Origin: Erythrobacter sp.
GTDB taxonomy: Bacteria > Pseudomonadota > Alphaproteobacteria > Sphingomonadales > Sphingomonadaceae
DNA: 51,467 nt
Assembly (NCBI GenBank): GCA_023653115.1
Contig: JAMNXO010000014.1
Span: forward strand, 1 to 51,467
Reading direction: 5' to 3'
Shown: piece after piece, positions 17,581 to 25,951 of the stretch
Layout: every line of letters begins with the position of its first letter
Numbering within the stretch: the stretch's first letter is position 1
Notes under the pieces: model-generated
Seen by the model: only the letters and a program-made list of their open reading frames with translations
Told to the model about the DNA's origin: nothing
Databases searched by the model: none
Position numbers and translations under genes: made by a program

Positions 17581-20268
17581 ATGAACCCAATGAGCGAGAC
17601 GGGCCGCGGGCCGGTCAAGAGCCAGACTGGCGTGACGCGTGTCCTTTCCCGGCCCGGACGGCTGGCAGTGATGCTGTGCTGCGGTTCGATCCTGGCCGGC
17701 GTTCCGGGTGCGGCTTTCGCGCAGGCGCAAACCGCCGCCCAGCCGGCACCGGCGCCCGCTGCGCAGGCCGGCACCATCCGCACCATCAGCGTGGTCGGGG
17801 CCGAGCGGCTCGAGCCGACCACCATCCTCAGCTACATCCGCCTCCGGGTGGGCCAGGAATACACCTCCGCCGCGGCTGACGAAGCGCTCAAGGACCTCGG
17901 CGCGACCGAGCTGTTCGCCAATTTCTCGATCCGCAATGATGGCGGCAATGTCGTCATCACTGTGACCGAGAACCCGGTGATCAACCGCATCGTGCTGGAA
18001 GGCAACGAGCGGCTGAAGCCCGACAAGATCCTGCCCGAAATCAAGCTCGCCCCGCGCCAGATTTTCACCCGTTCCAAAGTGCGCGCCGACGTTGCCCGCA
18101 TCATCGAGCTCTACAAGCGTCAGGGCCGTTTCGCCGCGCAGGTCGAGCCCAAGATGGTGCAGCTGCCGCAGAACCGCGTCGATATCGTGTTCGAGATTTC
18201 GGAAGGCCCGAAGTCCAAGGTCCGCCAGATCAACATTCTCGGCAACGAGAAATTCTCCGACGGCGATCTGCGCAGCGAGTTCGTGACCAAGCAGTCGCGC
18301 CTCACCACCTTCTTCAGCTCGAACACCAGCTACGATCCCGATCGTCTGGCGTTCGACCAGCAGAAGCTGCGCCAGTTCTACCTGACGCAAGGCTATGCCG
18401 ATTTCCGCGTCGTTTCCGCCGTGGCCGAGCTGACGCCCGACCAGAAGGACTTCATCATCACCTACGTGGTGGAGGAAGGCGAGCGCTACAAGTTTGGCGA
18501 GGTCAAGGTCGACAGCCAGTTGCGCGACTTCGACAGCGACACGATGAGCACCCAGCTGCCGATGAAGGCGGGCGACTGGTACAATGCCAAATCGGTCGAA
18601 GACACGGTCGAGCAGCTGACCGAGCTGGCGGGCCGCTTCGGCTATGCCTTTGCCGACGTGCAACCGCGCTTCAAGAGCAATCCTGAAGACCTGACGATGA
18701 ACATCACCTTCATCCTGCGCGAGGCGCCGCGCGTCTATGTCGAACGGGTCGACATCAACGGCAACACGCTGACGCAGGACAAGGTTATCCGCCGCGAGTT
18801 CCGGATTGCAGAGGGCGATGCGTTCAACTCGCTGGGTGTGCAGCGCACCACTGCGCGCATCAACTCGCTGGCCTATTTCCAGGAAAACTTCGAAGTCAGC
18901 CAGGTCGAAGGCAGCGCGCCTGACCGGATCATTCTCGAAGCCAATATCGAAGAGCGCCCGACCGGCGAATTGCAATTCTCGGCCGGCTTCTCGTCGATCG
19001 AGCAGTTCATTCTGGCCGGCTCCATCCGCCAGCGCAACTTCCGCGGGCGCGGGCAGACGGTGGGCCTTTCGGTCAACTATTCGCAGTTCTCGCGCTCGGC
19101 GCAGGTGAGCTTCAGCGATCCGTATATGTTTGATCGCAACATCTCGGCCGGGGTCGATATCTACCGCCGCGATTTCAACAGCTTCAACTTCACCAACGCC
19201 AGCCGCAACACCACCTTCAAGCAGGCGACCACCGGCTTCTCGCTGCGCGCGGGTGTGCCGCTCACCGAATATATGTCGCTGGTCGGCAGCTACACGCTCA
19301 ACTACGAAGAGGTCAGCCTCGACGAGAACCAGTTCTTCTCCGATCTGAACGGCGACGGCGTGCGTGAGTGCGATCCACTGCTGGCCGGACGATTCCTGTG
19401 CGATGCGATCGGCAACCGGCTGAGCTCGATCGTGGGCCTCAGCCTCAACTACAACTCGCTCAACTCCCGCATCCGCCCGACGCGCGGCAAGACTGTCTCG
19501 CTGAGCGGCGAATTTGCCGGGCTTGGCGGCGATGTGCGCTATGTCCGTTTCCGCGGCCGCGCGCAGCAGTTCTGGAATGTCGGCAATTCGGGCTTCATCT
19601 TCTCGATGCTGGCCGAGGGCGGCACGATCATCCCGCTCAAGGAGCGCACCGGTGCCGGCGTGGACGATGTCCTGCTGACCGACCGCTTCTTCCTGGGCGA
19701 ACCGCAGTTCCGCGGCTTTGCCATCCGCGGTGTTGGCCCGCGCGTGCTGACCCAGCGTTACGAAACCGATGCCATGGGCAACCCGGTGCTGGTGACCGAG
19801 CGTAACCAGACCCGCGACGACGCGATCGGTGGCCGCAATTACTATCTCGGCCGCGCAGAGCTCGAAATTCCGCTCGGCACGGGCGCGCGCGAGTTGGGCC
19901 TGCGTCCCTCGATCTGGGCCGATGTCGGGGCGCTGTGGGGGGTGGAAAGCCCTGTCTTGCAGGACAATCCCACCGGTATCCAGTTCGTCGACAGTCAGGG
20001 GCGGCCGCTGTTCATCGGCCCCGATGGTCTGGCCACCATCGAGCCGACCGCGCCCGATGGCACCGCCAATGATCCGGCGATCCGTCCGGGCAGCGCGATC
20101 CGGGAGGTGTTCCTCGGGAACTCGCCCACGCCGCGCATCACAGCGGGCATCGGGGTTAACTGGAATTCGCCCTTCGGGCCGTTCCGCATCGATTTCTCGC
20201 AGACCATTCGCAAGGTCGAAGGCGATGACGAGCGCCAATTCACATTCAACGTAGGAACCCAATTCTGA
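17581..20268 (+). CDS. bamA: Outer membrane protein assembly factor BamA
   Basis: An 895-residue Omp85 protein that inserts beta-barrels into the outer membrane. It has an unusually long leader, with the hydrophobic signal segment at about residues 29-45 ending in AFAQAQ. Five POTRA domains follow (about 65-430), the first starting at IRTISVVGAERLEP. A 16-strand barrel follows (about 440-895) with the lid-lock block FFLGEPQFRGF and a C-terminal Phe (NVGTQF), the usual barrel signal. ATG at 17581 is taken; ATG 17590 is possible. The stop shares one base with the next start (TGATG). Confidence 0.96.
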   Translation: MNPMSETGRGPVKSQTGVTRVLSRPGRLAVMLCCGSILAGVPGAAFAQAQTAAQPAPAPAAQAGTIRTISVVGAERLEPTTILSYIRLRVGQEYTSAAADEALKDLGATELFANFSIRNDGGNVVITVTENPVINRIVLEGNERLKPDKILPEIKLAPRQIFTRSKVRADVARIIELYKRQGRFAAQVEPKMVQLPQNRVDIVFEISEGPKSKVRQINILGNEKFSDGDLRSEFVTKQSRLTTFFSSNTSYDPDRLAFDQQKLRQFYLTQGYADFRVVSAVAELTPDQKDFIITYVVEEGERYKFGEVKVDSQLRDFDSDTMSTQLPMKAGDWYNAKSVEDTVEQLTELAGRFGYAFADVQPRFKSNPEDLTMNITFILREAPRVYVERVDINGNTLTQDKVIRREFRIAEGDAFNSLGVQRTTARINSLAYFQENFEVSQVEGSAPDRIILEANIEERPTGELQFSAGFSSIEQFILAGSIRQRNFRGRGQTVGLSVNYSQFSRSAQVSFSDPYMFDRNISAGVDIYRRDFNSFNFTNASRNTTFKQATTGFSLRAGVPLTEYMSLVGSYTLNYEEVSLDENQFFSDLNGDGVRECDPLLAGRFLCDAIGNRLSSIVGLSLNYNSLNSRIRPTRGKTVSLSGEFAGLGGDVRYVRFRGRAQQFWNVGNSGFIFSMLAEGGTIIPLKERTGAGVDDVLLTDRFFLGEPQFRGFAIRGVGPRVLTQRYETDAMGNPVLVTERNQTRDDAIGGRNYYLGRAELEIPLGTGARELGLRPSIWADVGALWGVESPVLQDNPTGIQFVDSQGRPLFIGPDGLATIEPTAPDGTANDPAIRPGSAIREVFLGNSPTPRITAGIGVNWNSPFGPFRIDFSQTIRKVEGDDERQFTFNVGTQF

Positions 20269-20951
20269 TGACGATTTTCTCGAAGCTTCTCGCTCCTGCG
20301 GGCGCCGCGCTGTGCGTGCTCGCCGCGCTTCCGGCTCAGGCCCAGGTCGAAGGCCGCATCGGCACGGTCGACATTTCGCGCGCCGTGCTCGGCACCACCG
20401 CGTTCCAGACCGCTTACGAGCAGGTCAACACGACCTATGCCCAGCAGAACGAACTGCGCCGCACCAAGGCGACCGAACGCCAGACGCTGCTCGCCACCTT
20501 CGACACCAATGGCGACAAGCAGGTTGACGATGCCGAGCTCGCCGCCAAGCAGGCCTCGCCCGATTTTGCCAAGCTGCAGACGCTTGAGCAGGAAATCCAG
20601 GGCCTGACCAACCAGATCGACGCTGCGCGCATCTACGCGGTCGAGCAGGTCATCACCCAGTATGGCGCGGCTCTGACCGAAGTGACCACCAAGCAGCAGA
20701 TCAAGCTGGTGGTCGATCCGACCACCTTGCTGTTCGCAGTGCCCGAAGCTGACATCACCCAGCAGATCACCACTGCGCTCAATGCCAAGGTGCCCTCGGT
20801 CGGCATCGTTCCGCCGCAGGGCTGGCAGCCGGCCCGTGAAAGCGTGCAGCTGTATCAAGAAATCCAGCAGCGCCTGCTCACCGCGCAGATGATCCAGCAG
20901 CGCCAGCAGCAGCAGCAGGCGGGCAATCCGCAGGCACCGACGGGCCGCTAA
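20268..20951 (+). CDS. skp: Skp/OmpH-family periplasmic chaperone with EF-hand loop
   Basis: A 227-residue periplasmic chaperone. The signal peptide (residues 1-25) ends in AQAQ, and the OmpH-type start [12 protein letters not shown] follows. The body is coiled-coil, with Gln-rich repeats near the C-terminus. Between the two coiled-coil arms lies a textbook EF-hand loop, [12 protein letters not shown] (residues 79-90): Asp, Asn, Asp, Gln, Asp and Glu sit at loop positions 1, 3, 5, 7, 9 and 12, and Val at 8. The usual Gly at 6 is Lys. Skp of E. coli (about 160 residues) has no such loop. Coupled to bamA, so a role in outer membrane protein delivery is likely. Confidence 0.85.
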   Translation: MTIFSKLLAPAGAALCVLAALPAQAQVEGRIGTVDISRAVLGTTAFQTAYEQVNTTYAQQNELRRTKATERQTLLATFDTNGDKQVDDAELAAKQASPDFAKLQTLEQEIQGLTNQIDAARIYAVEQVITQYGAALTEVTTKQQIKLVVDPTTLLFAVPEADITQQITTALNAKVPSVGIVPPQGWQPARESVQLYQEIQQRLLTAQMIQQRQQQQQAGNPQAPTGR

Positions 20952-20955
20952 GCCA

Positions 20956-21429
20956 ATGAGCGAGGCAGGCGAGCCGGCACAGCCGGTGCTGGATTACGAT
21001 ATCGGCAAGATCCTTCAGGCCTTGCCGCATCGTTACCCGCTGCTGCTGGTCGACCGCGTGCGGTCGATCAACCTTGGCGAGCGGATCCACGCGGTCAAGG
21101 CCGTGAGCATGAACGAGCAGTTCTTCCAGGGGCACTTCCCCGGGGCGCCGATCATGCCCGGCGTGCTCCAGATCGAGGCGCTGGCGCAGGCCGCCGGCAT
21201 CCTCGGGATCGAGACGATGGAGCTGGCCGGCACGGGCAAGCTGGTGATCTTCATGGGTATCGAGAACGCCAAGTTCCGCAGCCCCGTGACGCCGGGCTGC
21301 CTGCTCGATCTGCACGTCGAATTCACCCAGAAGCGCAGCCGCGTCTACAAGTTCAAGGGCGTGGCCAGCGTGGAGGGGAAGACCACCTGCGAGGTGGAAT
21401 TCACCGCTATGATGGTGGATCAGGTTTGA
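20956..21429 (+). CDS. fabZ: 3-hydroxyacyl-ACP dehydratase FabZ
   Basis: A 157-residue hot-dog-fold dehydratase of fatty acid elongation. The signature [19 protein letters not shown] carries the catalytic His and Glu; [11 protein letters not shown] near the N-terminus is also typical. Starts four bases after skp. In LPS-producing relatives lpxD lies just before fabZ and lpxA just after it; neither is here. Confidence 0.96.
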   Translation: MSEAGEPAQPVLDYDIGKILQALPHRYPLLLVDRVRSINLGERIHAVKAVSMNEQFFQGHFPGAPIMPGVLQIEALAQAAGILGIETMELAGTGKLVIFMGIENAKFRSPVTPGCLLDLHVEFTQKRSRVYKFKGVASVEGKTTCEVEFTAMMVDQV

Positions 21430-21778
21430 TGCGTGCGCGCCCCTCCGGGCGCGCATCCTCAGCGCTGTCCCCTCCGCTTCGCTACGAGGCGCCTGCGGGC
21501 GGGCGGTCGCCCTTGCGGTCGCTGGCGCGACCGAGGCCTGCACATCCTTGATGAGTTGCTCCGGGATCGACGCCGCAGGCGTCGCAAGGCCGACCGGCCG
21601 CCCGCAGCGATGCGACCTTCAGGTCGCATGAGCGAGGATGTCGCAGCCCGGAAGGGCGGCGGAAAACAAAGAATCCCCAGTCGGGCTTGCCTTTCTGGGC
21701 AAACCCGACTAGGCGCGCCGCTTCCCAATTCATAGCAGCGCCGGTCGGTACCGGTGCCACGCTTCAAAGGAATACGTC
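21430..21778. repeat. Hairpin-rich spacer between fabZ and rpmE
   Basis: No gene is supported in these 349 bases. At least five strong palindromes are packed in: GCGCGCCC-CTCC-GGGCGCGC (21435-21454, also a likely fabZ terminator), GGTCGC-TGGC-GCGACC (21517-21532), GACGCC-GCA-GGCGTC (21569-21583), ATGCGACC-TTCA-GGTCGCAT (21610-21629), and AGTCGGG...CCCGACT with inner TTGCC/GGCAA (21679-21710). Such clusters of short palindromes resemble REP-type intergenic mosaic elements. The end (about 21740-21778) should hold the rpmE leader. Confidence 0.6.
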
Positions 21779-22003
21779 ATGAAGGCCGAAGGTCATCCCA
21801 ACTACCACCTGATCACGGTCAAGATGACCGATGGCACCGAATTCCAGACCCGCTCCACATGGGGCAAGGAAGGCGATGTGCTCGCGCTCGATATCGATCC
21901 GCTGAGCCACCCTGCCTGGACCGGCGGCAAGCAGCAGGTTTCCGAAGGTGGCCGCGTGGCGCAGTTCAACAAGCGCTTCGGCGGGCTCAGCCTCAAGAAG
22001 TAA
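21779..22003 (+). CDS. rpmE: 50S ribosomal protein L31
   Basis: A 74-residue bL31. [17 protein letters not shown] at the N-terminus, SHPAWTGG in the middle and FNKRFGG at the end match the alphaproteobacterial form. It lacks the four zinc-binding cysteines of the E. coli protein, so it is the zinc-free variant. AAAGGA precedes the ATG. A stem and T-run terminator follows. Confidence 0.95.
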   Translation: MKAEGHPNYHLITVKMTDGTEFQTRSTWGKEGDVLALDIDPLSHPAWTGGKQQVSEGGRVAQFNKRFGGLSLKK

Positions 22004-22041
22004 CCAGCTTTACCAGCTAGCGGCCTTCGGGCCGTGCGAGG

Positions 22042-22068
22042 AAGGCGGCCCGACGGGGTCGCCTTTTT
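22042..22068 (+). terminator. rpmE terminator
   Basis: AAGGCGGCCC-GACG-GGGTCGCCTT forms a ten-pair stem with one G-T pair, followed by five T. A smaller CGGCC-TTCG-GGCCG hairpin at 22021-22034 lies just upstream. Confidence 0.8.
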
Positions 22069-22072
22069 CGTT

Positions 22073-22387
22073 TCAGGCGCAGGTGATGCAGCGCGTCGCG
22101 GCAGGTTCCGCCTCCAGCCGCGCCAGCGCAATTGTTGCACCGCAATTGGTGCAGGTGCCATAGGTGCCGTTGTCGATCCGGGCGAGGGCGAGCCCGATCT
22201 GCCGCGCCTCGGCGCGCAGCACGGCGTCGACCCCTTCAAGCGCCTCGTCATCGGCCAGATCGACCGCCTGTTCGGAATAATCGGCATCAAGGGGCCCGCG
22301 CAGATCGTCCTCGATCTCGTCCGATCGTTCGGCCAGTTCGGCAAGTCTTGCGCGCAGCTTTGTCGCCAGTGCGGTGTAGTCGGTCAT
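22073..22387 (-). CDS. DksA/TraR-family C4 zinc-finger protein
   Basis: A 104-residue protein. An acidic helical N-terminal part (about 1-70) is followed by a C4 zinc finger, CTNCG...CITCA, at the C-terminus. This is the layout of small TraR/DksA relatives that can act in the secondary channel of RNA polymerase. It is shorter than DksA, lacks a full coiled coil and is closer to the YbiI/DksA-like group. The ATG at 22387 overlaps the stop of the upstream dioxygenase gene, so the two are translationally coupled. Confidence 0.82.
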   Translation of the reverse strand: MTDYTALATKLRARLAELAERSDEIEDDLRGPLDADYSEQAVDLADDEALEGVDAVLRAEARQIGLALARIDNGTYGTCTNCGATIALARLEAEPAATRCITCA

Positions 22388-23022
22388 CAGCCCCTCCACG
22401 GGTTTTCGCGATACCACTTGGTGATCACGTATTTGACGCCCTTTCTGACCTTCATCCCGTGGTGGAGCGTTGCCGGGTTGACGCCGCCACCGGGCAAGCG
22501 ATTGTTCCAGAACAGCAATTTTCCCACCTCGGGGTGGAAGGTCTTGTCGAGCAGCTTGAACCGTGTAGCACCCCCTGCAGGCACGTCATTGAGATAGATC
22601 ATGAAGGTCCAGGTGCGATTGCCCGATTGGGCGCAGAAGGTCTGGTAATCGCGCCCGCCGGGGGTGAAGTAATCGGTGTGCGGCTTGAACTCCTGCCCTT
22701 CGGCATAGCGCTGGCCCTGCAACGGCTCGCCAAACGCCGGATCAAGCCCGCAAAGCCCCGACAACAACGCCTCGAATCGCGCCACCGCCGGGTGATCGGC
22801 CGCCAGATCGCAGGTCTCGCTGGTGCGGAAATAGGCATCGCCATTATCGTCAGCGATGGTCGAGGGGCGGCGACCCTGATCGATCAGGGCGATCAGATCG
22901 GCGCAGAGATCGGCCGGCACGAAATCGCGCAGCTGGAACAATTCGGCCTTGGGAGTGGGCAAGCGCTGGATGCCTGCTTGCGCCATCAGCTGTGCAGCCA
23001 CGGATTCGCCGGTCTGGATCAT
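22387..23022 (-). CDS. 2-oxoglutarate/Fe(II) dioxygenase, prolyl 4-hydroxylase type
   Basis: A 211-residue oxygenase with a double-stranded beta-helix. The iron ligands are His115 and Asp117 in HTDYF and His187 in LHHGMKV; Lys197 in KGVKYVITKWYRENPW should hold 2-oxoglutarate. This is the collagen prolyl 4-hydroxylase-like family, whose bacterial members hydroxylate proline in proteins such as EF-Tu. Start ATG 23022 is taken; an in-frame ATG at 23121 would add 33 residues. The substrate is unknown. Its coupling to a DksA-like protein hints at a role in transcription or translation, but that is only context. Confidence 0.85.
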   Translation of the reverse strand: MIQTGESVAAQLMAQAGIQRLPTPKAELFQLRDFVPADLCADLIALIDQGRRPSTIADDNGDAYFRTSETCDLAADHPAVARFEALLSGLCGLDPAFGEPLQGQRYAEGQEFKPHTDYFTPGGRDYQTFCAQSGNRTWTFMIYLNDVPAGGATRFKLLDKTFHPEVGKLLFWNNRLPGGGVNPATLHHGMKVRKGVKYVITKWYRENPWRG

Positions 23023-23165
23023 GGTCTCAAGGATAGTTTGCGCGCGCCGCTTCGCAATGCTTTCAGCGCCCACGTAACAATCTTGCGCTATGCGCGTGGA
23101 AAAGCAGTTTTCGCTTCCCATCCGCAGGCCTTTGTGCAAGAGGCGCGGGCCCGTCCAAAGCGGAC

Positions 23166-23193
23166 TTGACCGGGCGCGTGCCTTGCGTAAACC
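23166..23193 (+). promoter_or_regulatory. Likely tRNA-His promoter
   Basis: TTGACC (23166-23171), a 16-base spacer and TAAACC (23188-23193), about 60 bases before the mature tRNA. The same TTGACC plus 16-base arrangement precedes the tRNA-Met gene at 51144. Confidence 0.5.
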
Positions 23194-23253
23194 GCGCACT
23201 CTTCGCGTGGACTTGGCAGCAACCGGACGGTGTGCTTTCAGGCAGGGGCGTGT

Positions 23254-23331
23254 GGCGATCGTAGCTCAGTTGGTTAGAGCGCCGGTTTGTGGTACCGGAG
23301 GTCGGGGGTTCGAGCCCCCTCGATCGCCCCA
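23254..23331 (+). tRNA. tRNA-His (GTG)
   Basis: A full cloverleaf. The acceptor is GCGATCG with CGATCGC, and the D arm carries AGCTCAGTTGGTTAGAGC. The anticodon stem CCGGT/ACCGG carries anticodon GTG, and the T arm GGGGG-TTCGAGC-CCCCT follows. The terminal CCA is encoded (23329-23331). An extra G at -1 (23254) faces C73, the His identity pair. Confidence 0.97.
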
Positions 23332-23381
23332 TCATCCCCTTCCTTGCCGATGTTCCTCGCGCTGCGAACGGGGAAACATTG

Positions 23382-24449
23382 ATGACCGCTTTCTGGGCCG
23401 AGCCCGATTTCGACGCGCATGAATGTGTGCAACTGGTCCACGACCGGGCGAGCGGCCTGACTGCGATCATCGCAATCCATTCCACCCATTGCGGCCCGGC
23501 AGCGGGCGGCACCCGTTTCTGGCACTATGCCGATCCCGCCGGTGCGATGCGCGATGCGCTGCGCCTGTCGCGCGGGATGAGCTACAAGAACGCCATGGCC
23601 GGCCTGCCGATGGGCGGGGGCAAGGCGGTGATTCTCGCCGACCCTGCAGGCACCAAGACGCCCGCCATGCTCGCAGCCTTCGGCGATGCGGTCGAGGCAC
23701 TGGGCGGGCGCTATGTCACGGCAGAGGATGTCGGCATCACCGAGGCGGACATGGTCGCGGTCTCGCAGCGCACGGCCCACGTCTCGGGCCTGCCGGTGGC
23801 GGGTGAGGGCAGTGCGGGCGGCGATCCCGGCCCCTTCACCGCGATGGGCATCTTCCTCGGCATCAAGGCCGCGGTGCGCCACAAGCTGGGCAAGGATAGC
23901 GTCGCGGGCGTCCATGTCGCGCTGCAGGGCACCGGCTCGGTCGGCGGCGGCGTGGCGCGGCTGCTGGCGCAGGACGGCGCGAAGCTGACCCTCGCCGACA
24001 TCAACGCAGCCCGCGCCGCTGAACTGGCGCGCGAACTGGGCGCAAGCGTGGCGGCATCGGATGCGATCATGTCGACCGCTTGCGATGTCTTCAGCCCCAA
24101 CGCGCTGGGCGCGATTCTTGATGATGAGGGCATAGCCCGGCTCGATTGCGCGATTGTGGCGGGCGGCGCCAACAACCAGCTCGCCAAGGCCGGGCACGGC
24201 GCGCAGCTTTCGGCGCGCGGCATTCTCTACGCGCCCGACTATGTCATCAATGCCGGCGGGATCATCTCGGTCGCGCTCGAATACCTTGCGCGCCGCGCGG
24301 GCGCACCGGCCGACATCAACGAGGTGCGCAAGCGGCTGGCGCAGATCCCCGGGCGGCTCGAATCGATCTGGCAGGACAGCGATGCGACCGGCACCTCGCC
24401 CGATGTGGTCGCGGATCGCATGGCGCAGGCGCTCATCGGTCGCGGATGA
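23382..24449 (+). CDS. Leu/Glu/Phe/Val-type amino acid dehydrogenase
   Basis: A 355-residue NAD-dependent oxidative deaminase of the leucine/valine/phenylalanine dehydrogenase family. The catalytic Lys region is GMSYKNAMAGLPMGGGKAV and the Rossmann loop is LQGTGSVGGGVARLL. The AAGGTR substrate block lies near residue 42. It probably interconverts a branched-chain or aromatic amino acid and its oxo acid; the exact substrate cannot be read. It is a single gene between tRNA-His and ccmC. Confidence 0.88.
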   Translation: MTAFWAEPDFDAHECVQLVHDRASGLTAIIAIHSTHCGPAAGGTRFWHYADPAGAMRDALRLSRGMSYKNAMAGLPMGGGKAVILADPAGTKTPAMLAAFGDAVEALGGRYVTAEDVGITEADMVAVSQRTAHVSGLPVAGEGSAGGDPGPFTAMGIFLGIKAAVRHKLGKDSVAGVHVALQGTGSVGGGVARLLAQDGAKLTLADINAARAAELARELGASVAASDAIMSTACDVFSPNALGAILDDEGIARLDCAIVAGGANNQLAKAGHGAQLSARGILYAPDYVINAGGIISVALEYLARRAGAPADINEVRKRLAQIPGRLESIWQDSDATGTSPDVVADRMAQALIGRG

Positions 24450-24571
24450 TCCCCGAGGGCTGATAAGGCACCTTTTGCGGCGTGCATCCGGGAACAATTG
24501 GGGGCTCGCGTGAATTGCAGTCTTGTCCCGGGCGGGTGTAAGGCTACAAGCCCGGCCAGACGCAAAAACCT

Positions 24572-25333
24572 ATGCACATTTACGCAAACCCCACCCGATT
24601 TCTCGCCCTGGCCAAGTGGCTGATGCCGCTGTGCTTCTGGAGCGGGCTTGTGCTTGCCGCAGGGGCGATGGCGTGGGGCGTGTTCATGGTCCCGCCGGAC
24701 CGGCTGATGGGCGAAACGGTACGCATCCTGTTCATCCATGTGCCCGCTGCGTGGCTCGGCATGGGCGGCTGGGCCGGGATCGCCATTTCCTCTGCAATGC
24801 TGCTGATCTGGAAGCACCCGTTGGCGGCGCTGGCCGCCCGCGCAATCGCGGTGCCGGGCATGGTGTTCTGCGCGATCTGCCTTGCCACCGGCTCGATCTG
24901 GGGCCGCCCGACATGGGGCACGTGGTGGGAATGGGACGGGCGGCTCACCTCGATGCTGGTGCTGCTGTTCCTTTATGCCGGATACATCGCCCTGTCGCAG
25001 GCCGCCAGCCGCGAAGGCTCCTCGTCCAAGATCGCGGCGATCTTCGGGCTGGTGGGCGCGATCAATGTGCCGATCATCAATCGCTCGGTTGTGTGGTGGA
25101 ATTCGCTCCACCAGCCGCCCAGCATCACCATGGGCAAGAGCGCGATTGACGCTGCCTATCTGTGGCCGCTGCTGATCGCGGTGATCGGTTTCTCGCTATT
25201 GTTCGGCGGGATCGTGCTGATGCGGATGCGCACGCTGATTGCCGAAAGCCAGGTCGAAGCGCGACTGCGGCGCCAGGCGCTCGATGATGACGCGCCGCGC
25301 GCGGGCGTTGCTGCTGTGATGGAGCAGGCGTGA
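24572..25333 (+). CDS. ccmC: Heme exporter permease CcmC
   Basis: A 253-residue, six-helix inner membrane protein that binds heme and loads it onto CcmE. The tryptophan-rich signature GTWWEWDGRLTS and the flanking His blocks IHVPAAW and LHQPPS are intact. First gene of the ccmCDEFGHI run. The ABC subunits ccmA and ccmB are not next to it. Confidence 0.95.
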   Translation: MHIYANPTRFLALAKWLMPLCFWSGLVLAAGAMAWGVFMVPPDRLMGETVRILFIHVPAAWLGMGGWAGIAISSAMLLIWKHPLAALAARAIAVPGMVFCAICLATGSIWGRPTWGTWWEWDGRLTSMLVLLFLYAGYIALSQAASREGSSSKIAAIFGLVGAINVPIINRSVVWWNSLHQPPSITMGKSAIDAAYLWPLLIAVIGFSLLFGGIVLMRMRTLIAESQVEARLRRQALDDDAPRAGVAAVMEQA

Positions 25334-25473
25334 TGCGCGAGGAACTGGCGCAATGGGATTTCGTGATCCTCGCTTACGGCGTGGGGATTGTCGCCTTGGC
25401 GGCATTGGCCGTGTGGGCTTGGCAGGCGATGCGCCGCGCCGAGGCACGCCGCGATGCCACCCGGCGGCGCTGA
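25333..25473 (+). CDS. ccmD: Heme exporter protein CcmD
   Basis: A 46-residue one-pass membrane protein whose start codon overlaps the ccmC stop (TGATG). Residues 11-30 form the membrane helix, preceded by MREELAQWDF and followed by a very basic tail (RRAEARRDATRRR). This matches CcmD, which releases holo-CcmE from CcmC. Identified by position and shape, as the protein is small and poorly conserved. Confidence 0.85.
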   Translation: MREELAQWDFVILAYGVGIVALAALAVWAWQAMRRAEARRDATRRR

Positions 25474-25486
25474 AAGGAAACAGGGC

Positions 25487-25951
25487 ATGAAGGCCAAGCA
25501 TCAACGTCTCGTGCTCGTGGTGATCGCACTGCTGGCGATTGTCGGCGCGGGGCTGCTGGCGGCGTGGACGCTGCGCAATCAGGCGAACTATTTCTACCTG
25601 CCCGAGCAGATGGCCGCCACCCCGCCGGAAGCGGGGCAGGCCGTGCGGCTGGGCGGAATGGTGCAGACCGGCTCGATCAAGACCGAGGCTGACGGGGTGA
25701 CAGTGAACTTCATGGTCACCGGCAACACCGATGATGCGATCCCGGTGCGTTACAGCGGCATTCTGCCCGATCTGTTTGTCGAGGGATCGGGCGTGGTCGC
25801 CGAGGGCAGCCTTGATGACAAGGGCGTGTTCGTCGCCACCAATCTGCTCGCCAAGCATGACGAGAATTATGTGCCCAAGGAGCTTGAAGGCATGGGCACC
25901 GAACAGGCGGCCAAGATGGCGGCGGATACCACGGTGGGGCTGAGCCAGTGA
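25487..25951 (+). CDS. ccmE: Heme chaperone CcmE
   Basis: A 154-residue periplasmic heme chaperone with an N-terminal membrane anchor (about 8-27). The heme-binding motif H-x3-Y is seen as LAKHDENYVPKE, with His124 binding heme covalently and Tyr128 as ligand. A ribosome binding site AAAGGA precedes the ATG. The end overlaps ccmF by four bases. Confidence 0.95.
   Translation: MKAKHQRLVLVVIALLAIVGAGLLAAWTLRNQANYFYLPEQMAATPPEAGQAVRLGGMVQTGSIKTEADGVTVNFMVTGNTDDAIPVRYSGILPDLFVEGSGVVAEGSLDDKGVFVATNLLAKHDENYVPKELEGMGTEQAAKMAADTTVGLSQ

Noticed and set aside
17515..20262. 915-codon minus-strand frame opposite bamA
   Set aside because: Shadow of bamA with no domain and low-complexity composition.
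21433..21735. Plus-strand frame of 100 codons after fabZ
   Set aside because: Built from palindromic intergenic DNA; Arg/Pro/Gly-rich, with no matching family.
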